A DNA stretch of 64,000 nt from positions 1,550,001 to 1,614,000 of the forward strand of contig NZ_CP023434.1 of NCBI RefSeq assembly GCF_003546865.1, in the 5' to 3' direction. The notes beneath the pieces are model-generated. The model was not told the origin of the DNA. It saw only the letters and a list, made by a program, of their open reading frames with translations, and searched no databases. Positions 7,576 to 17,528 of this stretch are shown here, in pieces. Position numbers and translations under genes: made by a program. Positions within the stretch are counted from its first letter, which is position 1, and each line of letters begins with the position of its first letter. This DNA is from Suicoccus acidiformans. GTDB lineage: Bacteria > Bacillota > Bacilli > Lactobacillales > Aerococcaceae.

Positions 7576-10500
7576 TTATAAGCGAATGGTTTCAACCGGA
7601 ATTTGTTCTTTAAAATCTAGAAACACTAAATAGCTTTCACTTACCTCTTTTTGCTTGGCTGATTCTAAGGCAGCTTGATACAAGCTCAACTGAAAGCGGT
7701 ACTGTTCCGTTAAAATCTCAAGCTGCTCAGAACGGGTAGACCTTGCTCCTGATCGAAAGCGGTTCGTCTTATAGTCTAAGAGCAGAAGCGTCCCATCCTC
7801 TTTCTCAAAGTACATATCGATGACCCCATGCACCAGGAGCTGATTATCTTTCAGCGCCTCCACTTGCTCAGGCAAGACTGCCCGCTCAAACATCTTAGCA
7901 GCCGGCAACAAGTACGAGAAGGCCTTCTCCCGATGCAAATGCTGATGGCGATTAATCACTACCTGGCCTAAGTTCGACTCTAAGAAGGCAACAATCGACT
8001 CAAGGTTCAGAACTGCCCCTTCTTGGGCCGTAAGATGCCCTTCTGCTTGCATCCGTTCGTTTGCTTCTTGAAGTATCGCTAAATAATCTTGGGGAGATAC
8101 TCCTTTAAATAGGCCGAAATCTAAGGCTTGCATAAAGAAATGGTGGATGGTACCAATTTCAGCTGCATTCAGCTGGACTTTCGCTTCCTGCATAAATTTC
8201 GGTGGTTGGAAGGTATCGCCTGTATAGCGAATACTTTGAATGCTCGCGTCTGCTTCACTGACTTCCTGGGCTGCTGTCTGGCTAGGCCGACGATCCGTGT
8301 AGTAATCCAATTTCTCAATACGCGGTTCTTCATACATCCGTTTCAACTCGGATACCGACTGATAACTCGAGGTCCGGCTGGCAAGTTCATAAGGATAGGC
8401 CTGCTGCCAGCGGTAGGCTAAGTTTTGCACCTCAGCCGTCTGGTCGACCTCTTGGCGGAGGAGTTGCTGCTTAAACTGAGCCTGCCAAGCCTGGCGACGC
8501 TCCGTTTGACTGCCATCTATAATCGGTAGATTAGCTTCAAGTATCGCAGTGTCAACGAAGGTTATCGCCAATTCCTCTTGCTTGAAATCAGCATGAGATT
8601 TAGGATGAGCGTCATTTGCTAAAGCCATTGCACCTTGCAGCCAATCCAACCAACTCATACCTTTCTGACGTTCAGTCAAGGGGATAAGTAAGTCATCGCC
8701 TTCATACATTTGCTGGATTCTTCCTTGTTCTTCTTCCCAGTTTGTTTGATTTTTGATCGTTCCGACCATGAAGAGAATCTGCTCACAGCGCGTTAAGGCA
8801 ACATACAATTTACGCATCTCTTCCGCCTTAGCCTTATCCAACTCCACTTGCTTAATCGCCTGATGCGTCAAGGAATCAAAGCGCAAATACCGCCTAGCAT
8901 CATAATAGCTTGTGCCCAGACCGTAGTCTTTCGATGCGATGTAGCGTTTTTGGTTAATATCCTGCAGATTGAATTGCTTGCCCATATTCATGAGAAAGAC
9001 AACTGGAAACTCGAGACCCTTACTTGCATGCACCGTCATCAAGCGCACCGCACTATTATCCTCTTCCAAGAGCACCGGTTCAGCTAAGTCTTTGGACTGC
9101 TCCATGACTTCTTCAATGTAGTGAATAAAGCCTTGCAGGCCACTGAAGCGACTCAACGTGAAGGTCTTAGCTCGCTCATAGAAGGCGTGTAAATTCGCCT
9201 GCCGCTGGGTCCCATTACTCAAACCCGCCACATAATTCAAGAAATCCGTCTCTTCATAAATCGTCCAAATTAACTCCACCAACGGCCGTTCCTTGGCTAA
9301 AGCTCGCCAGTGATTTAATTGCTCGTGGAAGGTCTTTAATTTATCTTGAATCGCCTGGTAATCCGCCCGCTCATGCGTCGCTTGCATAAACTGAATGCTC
9401 GCCTCATAGAAAAGCCCGTCCTTATGAAAGATACGAATTTGACTCAAAGCCTCATCCGTTAATCCGACAAAATACGAGCGTAATATAGCGACATATGGAA
9501 TATCTTGCATCGGATTATCAATAATCTTCAATAAGGCTAGCAGCAATTGAATCTCATGACGTTGGAAGTAATTTTCGATTTTCTGAGACAGAATTGGAAT
9601 TTGATATTGTTCAAAAACCCGCTGCACCGTCAGAAAGGGCGACCGTGTCGAAGATAAGATAACAATATCTTTATATTCTATCGTCCGATAAAGATCCTTA
9701 GCCTTATCATAGACCTCCATCCCTTCAGCAATGCAGGCTTGAATTTTCTGGGCAATAATATGCGCTTCCTTCTCCAAAGAATCATCAAAAGGCTCCAAAG
9801 CACCCGTCTCATCATTTGCCAAATCTTCTTTCTGTCCCAAGAGCAATTGAACCGCTACTTGTGAATCCCCTTCTCTCGGCCCAATGCCAAAGTTACCAGT
9901 CTTCAAGCTTTCCAATTCGCCATAGGGCATCTCCCCGAATCTAGCGTCCATCAAGCGTTCGAACAAATAGTTCGTAAATTGTAAAATGGCATGGCGGGAG
10001 CGGTAGTTCTGATCTAAATTAATCAATTGACCGCCATCCCCCTGCTGGTAGGCTTGATAGCGTTCCAGAAATAAACTTGGCTCGGCCATGCGGAAGCGAT
10101 AAATAGACTGTTTCACATCACCGACCATGAAAAGATTGCCGGAGCCAGCCGCATATTCTTGAGAAAGCCAATTCAATATTTCCCCTTGTATTTCATTAAT
10201 ATCTTGATACTCATCCACTAAGACCTCTTGGAAAAGATCTTGATAGTAACGGGCTGCTTGACTGGCCTCACGTCGCTTCGTTTCAGGATTATAAGGAGCT
10301 AGAATATCTAAGGTCAAGTGCTCTAAATCATTATAATCAATTTGCCCTTGTGCTTGCTTATAGTCTCGAAGGGCTTCGCTAAAGGCTGCTACCAGCAGCT
10401 TGACATCTTCTAACTGTTCACTCAGCTTCGCTTCAATGACTGCAACACTTTCCCCGTCATAGGTGAAGTGCTTTTGAAAGAAACCATCTACTAATTCCTT

Positions 10501-11478
10501 CAACAAATCCCGATAGGTCTTTGCTACTTTTACCCATTCATAGTCCTCCGAATTCTTGCGATTACGAGGCCAGTTGCTAAATTTAATTTCCCTTGCCTGC
10601 TTTAATAATCCAGTTAAATCATTGGCCTTGTTTAAATGGTCGATATGTTCCAATAAGCCTTGATCACTTGCCAAGACGTCATGGTATCGCTCAATGGTTT
10701 CTTGGGAAGTTTGCTCAATAATGTTAGCTGTTTGCTCACAAAGACGCTGGGCGCTTGCCAACATCGTCGCTAAAGGCTGGCGAATACTTCGTTCATATAA
10801 GTCGCTGTCTTGGAAGTGAGCGAAATTTTTCTGGATGTGATTTAAATTAGCTAGCCATACTGCTGGTTCAGGTGTCGCTTGGGCAAATTGGTATAAAGCA
10901 AGCACCATGTCGTATAAAGTTTGATCATTTCGCACATCCCCATAAGAACGCAGTAAATCCATATAGGCCGCTCGTGAAAGCATCGGGTGCTCATCGCTAG
11001 CAATCTTCTCTGTCAAGTCTGCCCAAACTTCTTGGTACATGAGGGTCTTTTGCGTTTCATCACTGACTAATTGCAAACTCGGATCCAAATCAATTAAATA
11101 GAAATAACGCTGAATAACTTGCAGGCAGAAACTATGCAAGGTTCGTATGTGCGCTTCCGGCAAAGCATCTAATTGCTGAACATAATGACGTCTTTCTTCC
11201 GCGTCTCCTGCTTGATTCACGGCCTGCTTTAAGCGGGTTTCCATCCGCTCCTTCATTTCATTGGCCGCCAGTTCCGTAAAGGTGACCACTAATAATTCAT
11301 TGACATTAGCATAACCCTTGCGAATATGGGTTAAGACCCGTTCGATTAAGACCGTCGTCTTCCCTGAGCCAGCCGACGCAGCGACTAGAATATTATGCCC
11401 TCGCTCTTGGATCGCCTGCCACTGCGCATCATTAAAGCGGGCATTGCTTGGTTTTGGTTCAATCTGTGCTGTCATCAT
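7576..11478 (-). CDS. addA: ATP-dependent helicase/nuclease subunit A
   Basis: A 1300-residue UvrD/Rep-type helicase with a C-terminal RecB-type nuclease; with AddB it resects double-strand ends and loads recombination at Chi-like sites. Seen: Walker A ASAGSGKT at residues 34-41, Walker B-like DEYQD at 422-426, SRHAILQF-type motif IV region, motif VI LYVALTRC, and the nuclease core GVIDMYFE with DYK at 1235-1237. Its start overlaps the end of addB by 20 bases, the usual order. Streptococci and lactococci call this gene rexA. The size is normal. Confidence 0.96.
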   Translation of the reverse strand: MMTAQIEPKPSNARFNDAQWQAIQERGHNILVAASAGSGKTTVLIERVLTHIRKGYANVNELLVVTFTELAANEMKERMETRLKQAVNQAGDAEERRHYVQQLDALPEAHIRTLHSFCLQVIQRYFYLIDLDPSLQLVSDETQKTLMYQEVWADLTEKIASDEHPMLSRAAYMDLLRSYGDVRNDQTLYDMVLALYQFAQATPEPAVWLANLNHIQKNFAHFQDSDLYERSIRQPLATMLASAQRLCEQTANIIEQTSQETIERYHDVLASDQGLLEHIDHLNKANDLTGLLKQAREIKFSNWPRNRKNSEDYEWVKVAKTYRDLLKELVDGFFQKHFTYDGESVAVIEAKLSEQLEDVKLLVAAFSEALRDYKQAQGQIDYNDLEHLTLDILAPYNPETKRREASQAARYYQDLFQEVLVDEYQDINEIQGEILNWLSQEYAAGSGNLFMVGDVKQSIYRFRMAEPSLFLERYQAYQQGDGGQLINLDQNYRSRHAILQFTNYLFERLMDARFGEMPYGELESLKTGNFGIGPREGDSQVAVQLLLGQKEDLANDETGALEPFDDSLEKEAHIIAQKIQACIAEGMEVYDKAKDLYRTIEYKDIVILSSTRSPFLTVQRVFEQYQIPILSQKIENYFQRHEIQLLLALLKIIDNPMQDIPYVAILRSYFVGLTDEALSQIRIFHKDGLFYEASIQFMQATHERADYQAIQDKLKTFHEQLNHWRALAKERPLVELIWTIYEETDFLNYVAGLSNGTQRQANLHAFYERAKTFTLSRFSGLQGFIHYIEEVMEQSKDLAEPVLLEEDNSAVRLMTVHASKGLEFPVVFLMNMGKQFNLQDINQKRYIASKDYGLGTSYYDARRYLRFDSLTHQAIKQVELDKAKAEEMRKLYVALTRCEQILFMVGTIKNQTNWEEEQGRIQQMYEGDDLLIPLTERQKGMSWLDWLQGAMALANDAHPKSHADFKQEELAITFVDTAILEANLPIIDGSQTERRQAWQAQFKQQLLRQEVDQTAEVQNLAYRWQQAYPYELASRTSSYQSVSELKRMYEEPRIEKLDYYTDRRPSQTAAQEVSEADASIQSIRYTGDTFQPPKFMQEAKVQLNAAEIGTIHHFFMQALDFGLFKGVSPQDYLAILQEANERMQAEGHLTAQEGAVLNLESIVAFLESNLGQVVINRHQHLHREKAFSYLLPAAKMFERAVLPEQVEALKDNQLLVHGVIDMYFEKEDGTLLLLDYKTNRFRSGARSTRSEQLEILTEQYRFQLSLYQAALESAKQKEVSESYLVFLDFKEQIPVETIRL

Positions 11479-14400
11479 CTAACCCCTTTTCTTTTAAACG
11501 AGCGGCCATCTGCTCAATCACCTCTTGACTGTTGATGGTTTTATGGCGATATGCTTGGTAATGTTCCGTCCCATCAAAGCCTGTTATTACCCGGTAAGGC
11601 TGCTGCAAAGACCGTGTATATTGATTCTCATAGAATGGCCGCATCGCAATATGCCCTGCTTGAATCGCATCTCCAGCTTCTTGAATTAACATTTCGCCGT
11701 ATTTTAATAATATTTGCAAGGCTTCCTGATCATAATATTTGCTGTTTTTGCTGTAGACCCCATCTTTCTTCAACTGGACGGGATACAAGTCACTTGCCTT
11801 ACCCTCTTGAAGACTTGAGTCAATCGCCTGTAGGTTAGCCTCATCTACCGTCACAAAGCCTTGCAAAGCATACTGCTTACCCTGAACTAAATTCTGATTC
11901 GCATGCGTCTGAAGAACGGATAAATCCGTATCCTTGGCCCGTACGAAACCTTGGGTAATTCCTTGGTAGAAAGCACCTAAAGGTTGTGACTGGGGATAAT
12001 TGGCTAAGGCTACGCTTAAATACATTAAAACCTGCAAATCCAAGCCGTAATAAGCATCGATAGGTTGGAAATTCTTGCTCGATGACTTATAGTCAATCAC
12101 TTGAATATAAGATTCATCAGCCACTTGCACCCCGTCAATACGGTCAATCTTCCCACTTAGGTAGAGTTTGCCCCCCGATTGCAAGGGCAAGACCTTAGCT
12201 TTCAATTCCTTGGCTCCCAGGCCAAAGACTGCTTCCGTGTATAAGGGCTTAATATCCGTATGTCCAAACTGCTCATGAGTTGCATTCAACATATGGAAAA
12301 GCTGTTCTTCCAAGCGCTCTTTAAGAAGTTCTCGGCGGGCCTGACTTTGGAAACGCTGAAAATCTGCTGATTCACTCAAGGCTTGGCTCACTTGCTGGAA
12401 GACTTGCTGGTCCACAAGCAGCTTATTCTCCGCTGGCTCTTTATGAATGAGCGCTTGGATATAGCGGTCGAGGAATTCATGGAAGAAGTCCCCAGTCGTG
12501 GCATAATCGATTTGATAGGTTTCCCGCTCTTTGAGTCGCAAGCCATAAATGAGGAAATGACTATAGGGATCCTCGTAGAATTGCTCAATTTTAGAGACTG
12601 AGGCGTATATATTCTCTCCGAATAAAGCCCTAGCTGTCTCCGCTTGAATCCGCTCAGGCAATTCGTTGAAATGGAAAATCCCCGCTAATAATTCGCCAAA
12701 AGGACGGCCTTGCGTTGTCATCTTCCGGCTAGTTTGGAGCATTAAGCGTAATAAGGCCACTGTTTCCCCCGCCACTGGCTCCAGGGCTTGAAAAGACCAG
12801 CGTACATCCGCTAAGACGGGTGAAATAGCTGAAGGATAGTGACCCAAGTCACTGGAATGCTTCACTCCATCATGCAAGCGATGACTGGTAAAGGTGTATA
12901 CGGGAAAGTCACAGACTTGCAATAAACGCTGAATATCCGGAGCTACACGAACGGTCTGCTCACCAACTCGACTTGGATAGGAAATATAAATATACTCCGT
13001 TGCCTGCAAGAAAACTTGATACAGAAATAGGCGTTCTTGCTTATTCTGCTGAATACTCTGGCTCAGTAAATATTGGTGGGGCAAGAGATTAGCAGCAATG
13101 GTCTCCCAGTTAGCATCACTCAATAAGGATTGATCTTGATAATGCTTAGGCAGGGCAAATTCATGGGCCCCCAGCAGAAAGACAACTTTATAAGGCTTGA
13201 CTTGCGGACTTTCCACACTGGTAAAGGTCACTTGGTCTAAGGTAGGCGGAATAATATGGAAGGTGGCCCCTTGCAAGCCGGTTAATAACAATTCCGCAAA
13301 GGTCTGAAAGCTTACAGGTGCATCATGGCACAAGGTATCAAACTCGTCAAGAATCTGCATCAAAGTATTCCAAGCTTGTTCATGCTCCCGTGATTTAGCA
13401 ATATCCCCCGCTGCAATCGCCTCATCACGTAAGGCTTCCAACTTCTCAGGAATATGGTTACGCTCCAACAATTGATAGAACCAAAGACTGGCCTCCCGCC
13501 CCGTCCATTTCGCCTGAAAGCTATCCAACGGCTCTTTCAAATGCAGCAGCAAATGCCTACGATACCTATCCGCCAACTCCTCTAAACTTAAGGAAGTCGT
13601 CTCACCTTGCTGCGTTATATAAGCCGCTTCCCCTTTATCTAGATGCCATTTGAAGTTAAGGTCTGTCATGCGATAACCCGTATAATCATAGGCTAAGATT
13701 AGATTCTCAAAGATATCTATTTGATGATCGATTTCTTGAGGATGCTCCTCCAATTCAGTCAAGAGCGTCGGCGCTTGAAACAACTCCGAACGCAAGACTG
13801 CCATCATATCCTTATAACGCCAACGATATTGCTTCAAATGAAAGACCGCTTCAATCCAACAGACCAGCGGATGGTCCACCATCTCACGCACATTATCAAA
13901 GAAATAAGGAATCTCATTCATCGCAAAATATGGCTCCACAATCATCCCATAGGCATCCATATCCCGCGCTAAGACAAGGATATCCTGATAGCGATAACCC
14001 TTTTCCGTGACAAGGTGATGAATTTGATTGCTTACCCGGCGTAACTCATCTTGCATGGTCGCCACCTGCCACAGCTCATGCCTTGATGATTGTAGGCCGC
14101 TGGCTGCCACAGCTTCCGTCTGATTCAACAAACGTCTAAGCAACTGTCCCACTGCTAGCACATCCGGCTGATACGGATGTAAAGCTTGGTGAATATCCCA
14201 ATCAGGCTTAATCGGCAAACCTTCATAAGCGAATAATTGGTGAATTTGCTGGTAAGTCGACCGTGGTAAATCAATTAAAGGTTGCCAAGACGTCGCCTGG
14301 GCTTCTTGGTGACTTAAGGGCAGCAAGAGCCACACTTCCTCAAATTGCCGCACGAAACTCATCAGTAAGCGGTATTGCTGCGCATTGAAATAATAATGGT

Positions 14401-15040
14401 GATCAATGACAATGTAATGCTTTTGCTTAAATTGACTTCTTTCTACCGTGTCAATCAATTGCTCAAAAAGCTCGAAATTCTCCACATCATAGCGTTCGAG
14501 AGCTAGCAAGAAAGCGTCATACAGTAGCGTTAATTCATCTAAGCGCATCTGTTCTGAAAAATCCTGTTGAGCTGGCTTAGCTTGCTGGGATGCTTGTAAA
14601 CTCTCTTCTAAGGAAGCTGCATCAATATTTCCTTCATATAACTCATTGAATAGTTGCATCAACTTATCAATGAAACCCATATGCTCCATTTGACCTCGGT
14701 AAATCGTCAATTCATCTGCCTTCTCTTCCAGCACTTGCCGAATTAACATCCGCATGCCCACTTCTGAGATACGCTGTTTCTCTTCATTGGTCTTTGCCCC
14801 GAGAAACCAAGCCAGGCGACTAAAACTCGCCACTTGTATATCAATCATACTTGCCTGCTGGCTACCCCGGTATGCTTGAATCGTCTCGAGTAGAAATGCT
14901 TCCATATCAAACTTCAAATGCTCTGGGACGATATAATAAATCATTGCTTCCGGATCTTGTGCTTTAATTTCAAGCAAACGGTGGATAACTTGGGTTTTCT
15001 TATCCACCGATACATCTGAGAGAATAAACTGAAGTGCCAC
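11459..15040 (-). CDS. addB: ATP-dependent nuclease subunit B (RexB type)
   Basis: A 1193-residue partner of AddA. The N-terminal helicase-like part lacks a Walker A motif (it reads FILSDVSVDKKTQV), so it is probably an inactive helicase domain. The C-terminal RecB-type nuclease is intact with DRIDG and VIDYKSSSK (Asp983, Lys985). The four cysteines that hold an Fe-S cluster in Bacillus AddB are absent: the first position reads EDPYSHF (residue 824), and the C-terminal CxxC-type loop is RPFYENQYTRSLQQ. This is the RexB form known from streptococci and lactococci. It is the first gene of the addBA operon. Confidence 0.93.
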   Translation of the reverse strand: MALQFILSDVSVDKKTQVIHRLLEIKAQDPEAMIYYIVPEHLKFDMEAFLLETIQAYRGSQQASMIDIQVASFSRLAWFLGAKTNEEKQRISEVGMRMLIRQVLEEKADELTIYRGQMEHMGFIDKLMQLFNELYEGNIDAASLEESLQASQQAKPAQQDFSEQMRLDELTLLYDAFLLALERYDVENFELFEQLIDTVERSQFKQKHYIVIDHHYYFNAQQYRLLMSFVRQFEEVWLLLPLSHQEAQATSWQPLIDLPRSTYQQIHQLFAYEGLPIKPDWDIHQALHPYQPDVLAVGQLLRRLLNQTEAVAASGLQSSRHELWQVATMQDELRRVSNQIHHLVTEKGYRYQDILVLARDMDAYGMIVEPYFAMNEIPYFFDNVREMVDHPLVCWIEAVFHLKQYRWRYKDMMAVLRSELFQAPTLLTELEEHPQEIDHQIDIFENLILAYDYTGYRMTDLNFKWHLDKGEAAYITQQGETTSLSLEELADRYRRHLLLHLKEPLDSFQAKWTGREASLWFYQLLERNHIPEKLEALRDEAIAAGDIAKSREHEQAWNTLMQILDEFDTLCHDAPVSFQTFAELLLTGLQGATFHIIPPTLDQVTFTSVESPQVKPYKVVFLLGAHEFALPKHYQDQSLLSDANWETIAANLLPHQYLLSQSIQQNKQERLFLYQVFLQATEYIYISYPSRVGEQTVRVAPDIQRLLQVCDFPVYTFTSHRLHDGVKHSSDLGHYPSAISPVLADVRWSFQALEPVAGETVALLRLMLQTSRKMTTQGRPFGELLAGIFHFNELPERIQAETARALFGENIYASVSKIEQFYEDPYSHFLIYGLRLKERETYQIDYATTGDFFHEFLDRYIQALIHKEPAENKLLVDQQVFQQVSQALSESADFQRFQSQARRELLKERLEEQLFHMLNATHEQFGHTDIKPLYTEAVFGLGAKELKAKVLPLQSGGKLYLSGKIDRIDGVQVADESYIQVIDYKSSSKNFQPIDAYYGLDLQVLMYLSVALANYPQSQPLGAFYQGITQGFVRAKDTDLSVLQTHANQNLVQGKQYALQGFVTVDEANLQAIDSSLQEGKASDLYPVQLKKDGVYSKNSKYYDQEALQILLKYGEMLIQEAGDAIQAGHIAMRPFYENQYTRSLQQPYRVITGFDGTEHYQAYRHKTINSQEVIEQMAARLKEKGLDDDSTD

Positions 15041-15058
15041 GTGTCCCCTCCTTTTGAT

Positions 15059-15094
15059 AAAACGAAGCCAAGAGACTTCATCGATCCCTTGGCT
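15059..15094 (-). terminator. Probable terminator of the trmK-nif3-pepT-thioesterase unit
   Basis: Inverted repeat AGCCAAG (15066-15072) / CTTGGCT (15088-15094) with a 15-base loop; on the minus strand the stem is followed by TCGTTTTATC. The U-tract is broken, so some read-through into addB is likely. Confidence 0.55.
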
Positions 15095-15103
15095 AGTTCG
15101 GTG

Positions 15104-15469
15104 TTATAATTGCTTCATGAATTCATCTTGATTAACGATGGCTCGCTTATGCTCACCTTCGGCGACCAGCTTGTCACCCATATGGGCTTCCACTTTATAG
15201 GTCCGAATACTCTTATGCGTATCGCTTAAGCTTGCTGTAACGGTGATTTCTGAACCGACGGCAGAAGGTGCTAGATGTTTCATATGAATTTCAATACCGA
15301 CACTGGTATCAGAACCAGCTTCTTCACCTTGGCATAAGAGCCGTGCCACATATTCCATCCACGAAATTAAACGCGGGGTAGCCAGAACATCCAAGGTGCC
15401 CGAGCCGACTGCACGCGCTGTGTCTTCTTCTTGAATTGTAAAAGCTTGCGACAATTCTTTATCCATCAT
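15104..15469 (-). CDS. Hotdog-fold thioesterase (FlK-like)
   Basis: A 121-residue hotdog-fold protein. The pattern GSGTLDVLATPRLISWMEYVA followed by GIEIHMKHLAPSAVGSEITV is the signature of the fluoroacetyl-CoA thioesterase (FlK)-like subgroup, which hydrolyses acyl-CoA thioesters; the true substrate in lactic acid bacteria is unknown. The Thr, Glu and His of the FlK active site appear to have counterparts (TPRL, WMEY, MKHLAP). The ATG shares one base with the pepT stop (TAATG) and uses GGAGG inside pepT, so it is translationally coupled to pepT. Confidence 0.78.
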   Translation of the reverse strand: MMDKELSQAFTIQEEDTARAVGSGTLDVLATPRLISWMEYVARLLCQGEEAGSDTSVGIEIHMKHLAPSAVGSEITVTASLSDTHKSIRTYKVEAHMGDKLVAEGEHKRAIVNQDEFMKQL

Positions 15470-16713
15470 TACTTTGCCTCCTTAGCGACTAATTCCGCTA
15501 TTTTGATAATTGTTTCGGTTGCTTTGACCATTGATTCTACCGCGACAAATTCATAACGTCCATGCATATTCTCGCCACCAGCAAAGATATTCGGCGTTGG
15601 AATGCCCATAAAGCTAATCTTCGAGCCATCCGTACCACCACGAATCGGCTTAACAATCGGCTCCACACCCACTGCCTTCATTGCCCGTTCCGCTACTTCA
15701 ACCGGATACATATCTTGGGCAATAATCTCGCCCATATTGTAATACTGGTCTTCCATTCGCAGATTCACACGCTTCATATCCAGTCCTTGATTCATCCGCT
15801 CAACAACATGTATTAAATAAGCCTTCATCTCTTCAAAAATCTCACGCTCATGATGGCGAATAATTAAGGTCAAGTCGGCTTCATCGACATTACCCGACAC
15901 ATCCATCACTAAATAGAATCCTTGACGACCTTCCGTATGTTCTGGAACAGCATAAGCTGGTAAGGCAGCGATAAACTCATGCATCAATAGAATAGCATTG
16001 ACCATTTGATCCTTGGCCGTTCCTGGATGAATATTCTTCCCTTGGAACTGCACTGTGGCCTGAGCCGCGTTGAAACTCTCATATTCCAGTTCCCCTACCG
16101 GACCCCCATCTACCGTATAAGCGAAATCGGCCTGAAAAGCCTCCACATCGAAATGATCTGCCCCTCGTCCAATTTCCTCATCCGGACCAAAAGCGATCCT
16201 TATCTTACCATGCGGAATCTCTGGATGCTGCAGGAAATATTCCATTGCAGTGATAATCTCGGCAATACCGGCCTTATCGTCTGCTCCTAAGAGGGTGCTA
16301 CCATCCGTAGTAATTAACGTTTGCCCCATATAGTTCGCCAGTTGCGGGAATTCTTCAACCGTCAGTTGATACTTCCCAGCTTCATCCAAGGGAATCGCTT
16401 CACCGGCATAGTCTTCGTGAACCTGCGGATTAACATTCTCAGAATTAAAATCTGCCGTATCCACATGGGAAATAAAGCCAATCGTTGGCACATTGCCTTC
16501 AACATTCGCCGGTAAGGTAGCCGTTACAAAGGCGTTCTCTAAATTTAAATGGACCTCTTCCATACCAATATCTTCTAACTCAGAGACCAATACATTAAGC
16601 AAATCAAATTGCCGCTTCGTTGACGGAATCGTTTGACTCGCTTCATCAGAGCGCGTATTAATCTTAGCGTAACGTATTAAACGTTCCTTCGTTTGCTCGA
16701 AATGTTCCATCAT
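15469..16713 (-). CDS. pepT: Peptidase T (tripeptidase)
   Basis: A 414-residue M20-family zinc aminopeptidase that releases the N-terminal residue of tripeptides in the cytosol. Metal ligands and catalytic residues are visible: HVDTAD, LLGADDKAG, GPDEEIGRG (the general base Glu and a ligand), the VDGG segment, and the C-terminal GGENMHGRYEF histidine. IRGGTDGS is the family's substrate-binding loop. The size is standard. It lies 11 bases behind the nif3-type gene. Confidence 0.95.
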   Translation of the reverse strand: MMEHFEQTKERLIRYAKINTRSDEASQTIPSTKRQFDLLNVLVSELEDIGMEEVHLNLENAFVTATLPANVEGNVPTIGFISHVDTADFNSENVNPQVHEDYAGEAIPLDEAGKYQLTVEEFPQLANYMGQTLITTDGSTLLGADDKAGIAEIITAMEYFLQHPEIPHGKIRIAFGPDEEIGRGADHFDVEAFQADFAYTVDGGPVGELEYESFNAAQATVQFQGKNIHPGTAKDQMVNAILLMHEFIAALPAYAVPEHTEGRQGFYLVMDVSGNVDEADLTLIIRHHEREIFEEMKAYLIHVVERMNQGLDMKRVNLRMEDQYYNMGEIIAQDMYPVEVAERAMKAVGVEPIVKPIRGGTDGSKISFMGIPTPNIFAGGENMHGRYEFVAVESMVKATETIIKIAELVAKEAK

Positions 16714-16724
16714 ATCACTTCTTT

Positions 16725-17528
16725 CTATGCGAATTGAAAAGGATTCGTACTAACTTGACTCGGATAAATCGTTAAATGCCATTGCTGTTCCTGTGCCAGC
16801 TGGTCTAACTTCTGACTCATCCCTTCAACAAAAATATGCTCAATATAATGTCCGGCGTCTATCGTTAAGACACCACTTTCATAAGCGTCGTGGCCTTTAT
16901 GGTAAGTAATATCGCCCGTAATAAAGGCATCCGCACCGCTTGCTTGAACGAGTCTTTGTAAACTTGCGCCAGAACCACCAATAACAGCAATCTTCTGATA
17001 ACTTGCTTGAGGCTCTTTCTCTATGAAGAACAATTGTCCTAAGTTAAAGCTGTTTTTCACATGGGCTAATAACGCCTCTCGTGATAAAGCTTCTGGCAAT
17101 TGGCCAAGACGGCCCAGTTGAGGCTGTCCGGTATCCGTTAAGCCACCTAAGGATTCAATGTGTTCTAAGTTTAAGGCTTGAGCTAACCAATCATTCATTC
17201 CGTCCCAGGCGATATCGAAATTCGTATGCATGGCATATACATTCATCTCCGCCTTAATCAACTCAGCATACATCCGTATCTCAACATCACTTAAATCAAA
17301 ACGTTGAATGGGTGAGAAGATTGGTGGATGATGGACAATTAAGGTATCCACCCCTAAGGCTTTGGCTTCTTCAACTACCTCAGGACGCACATCCAAACTA
17401 ACTAAAACTTTCTGCACGGCTGCATCCGGATGGCCGAAATGTAAGCCGACTTGATCCCAGCTTTCTGCCAAGGCAAGAGGATACTGCGCCTCTAGAACAT
17501 CCATTACATCTTGAAATTTGACACTCAT
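16725..17528 (-). CDS. Nif3-like dinuclear metal-center protein
   Basis: A 267-residue NIF3/YqfO-type protein. The metal ligands are in VHHPPIF near residue 66, HTNFD near residue 100, and the C-terminal DAGHYIEHIFVEGM. It is the short form without the inserted PII-like domain found in Bacillus YqfO. The family is sometimes labelled GTP cyclohydrolase I type 2, but the real reaction is unresolved. It overlaps trmK by 4 bases, an order conserved in Firmicutes, which hints at a tRNA-related role. Confidence 0.88.
   Translation of the reverse strand: MSVKFQDVMDVLEAQYPLALAESWDQVGLHFGHPDAAVQKVLVSLDVRPEVVEEAKALGVDTLIVHHPPIFSPIQRFDLSDVEIRMYAELIKAEMNVYAMHTNFDIAWDGMNDWLAQALNLEHIESLGGLTDTGQPQLGRLGQLPEALSREALLAHVKNSFNLGQLFFIEKEPQASYQKIAVIGGSGASLQRLVQASGADAFITGDITYHKGHDAYESGVLTIDAGHYIEHIFVEGMSQKLDQLAQEQQWHLTIYPSQVSTNPFQFA

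Noticed and set aside
7326-7613. Plus-strand frame across the end of the glycosidase-like gene
   Set aside because: A shadow of the real gene in another frame, running through the bidirectional terminator.
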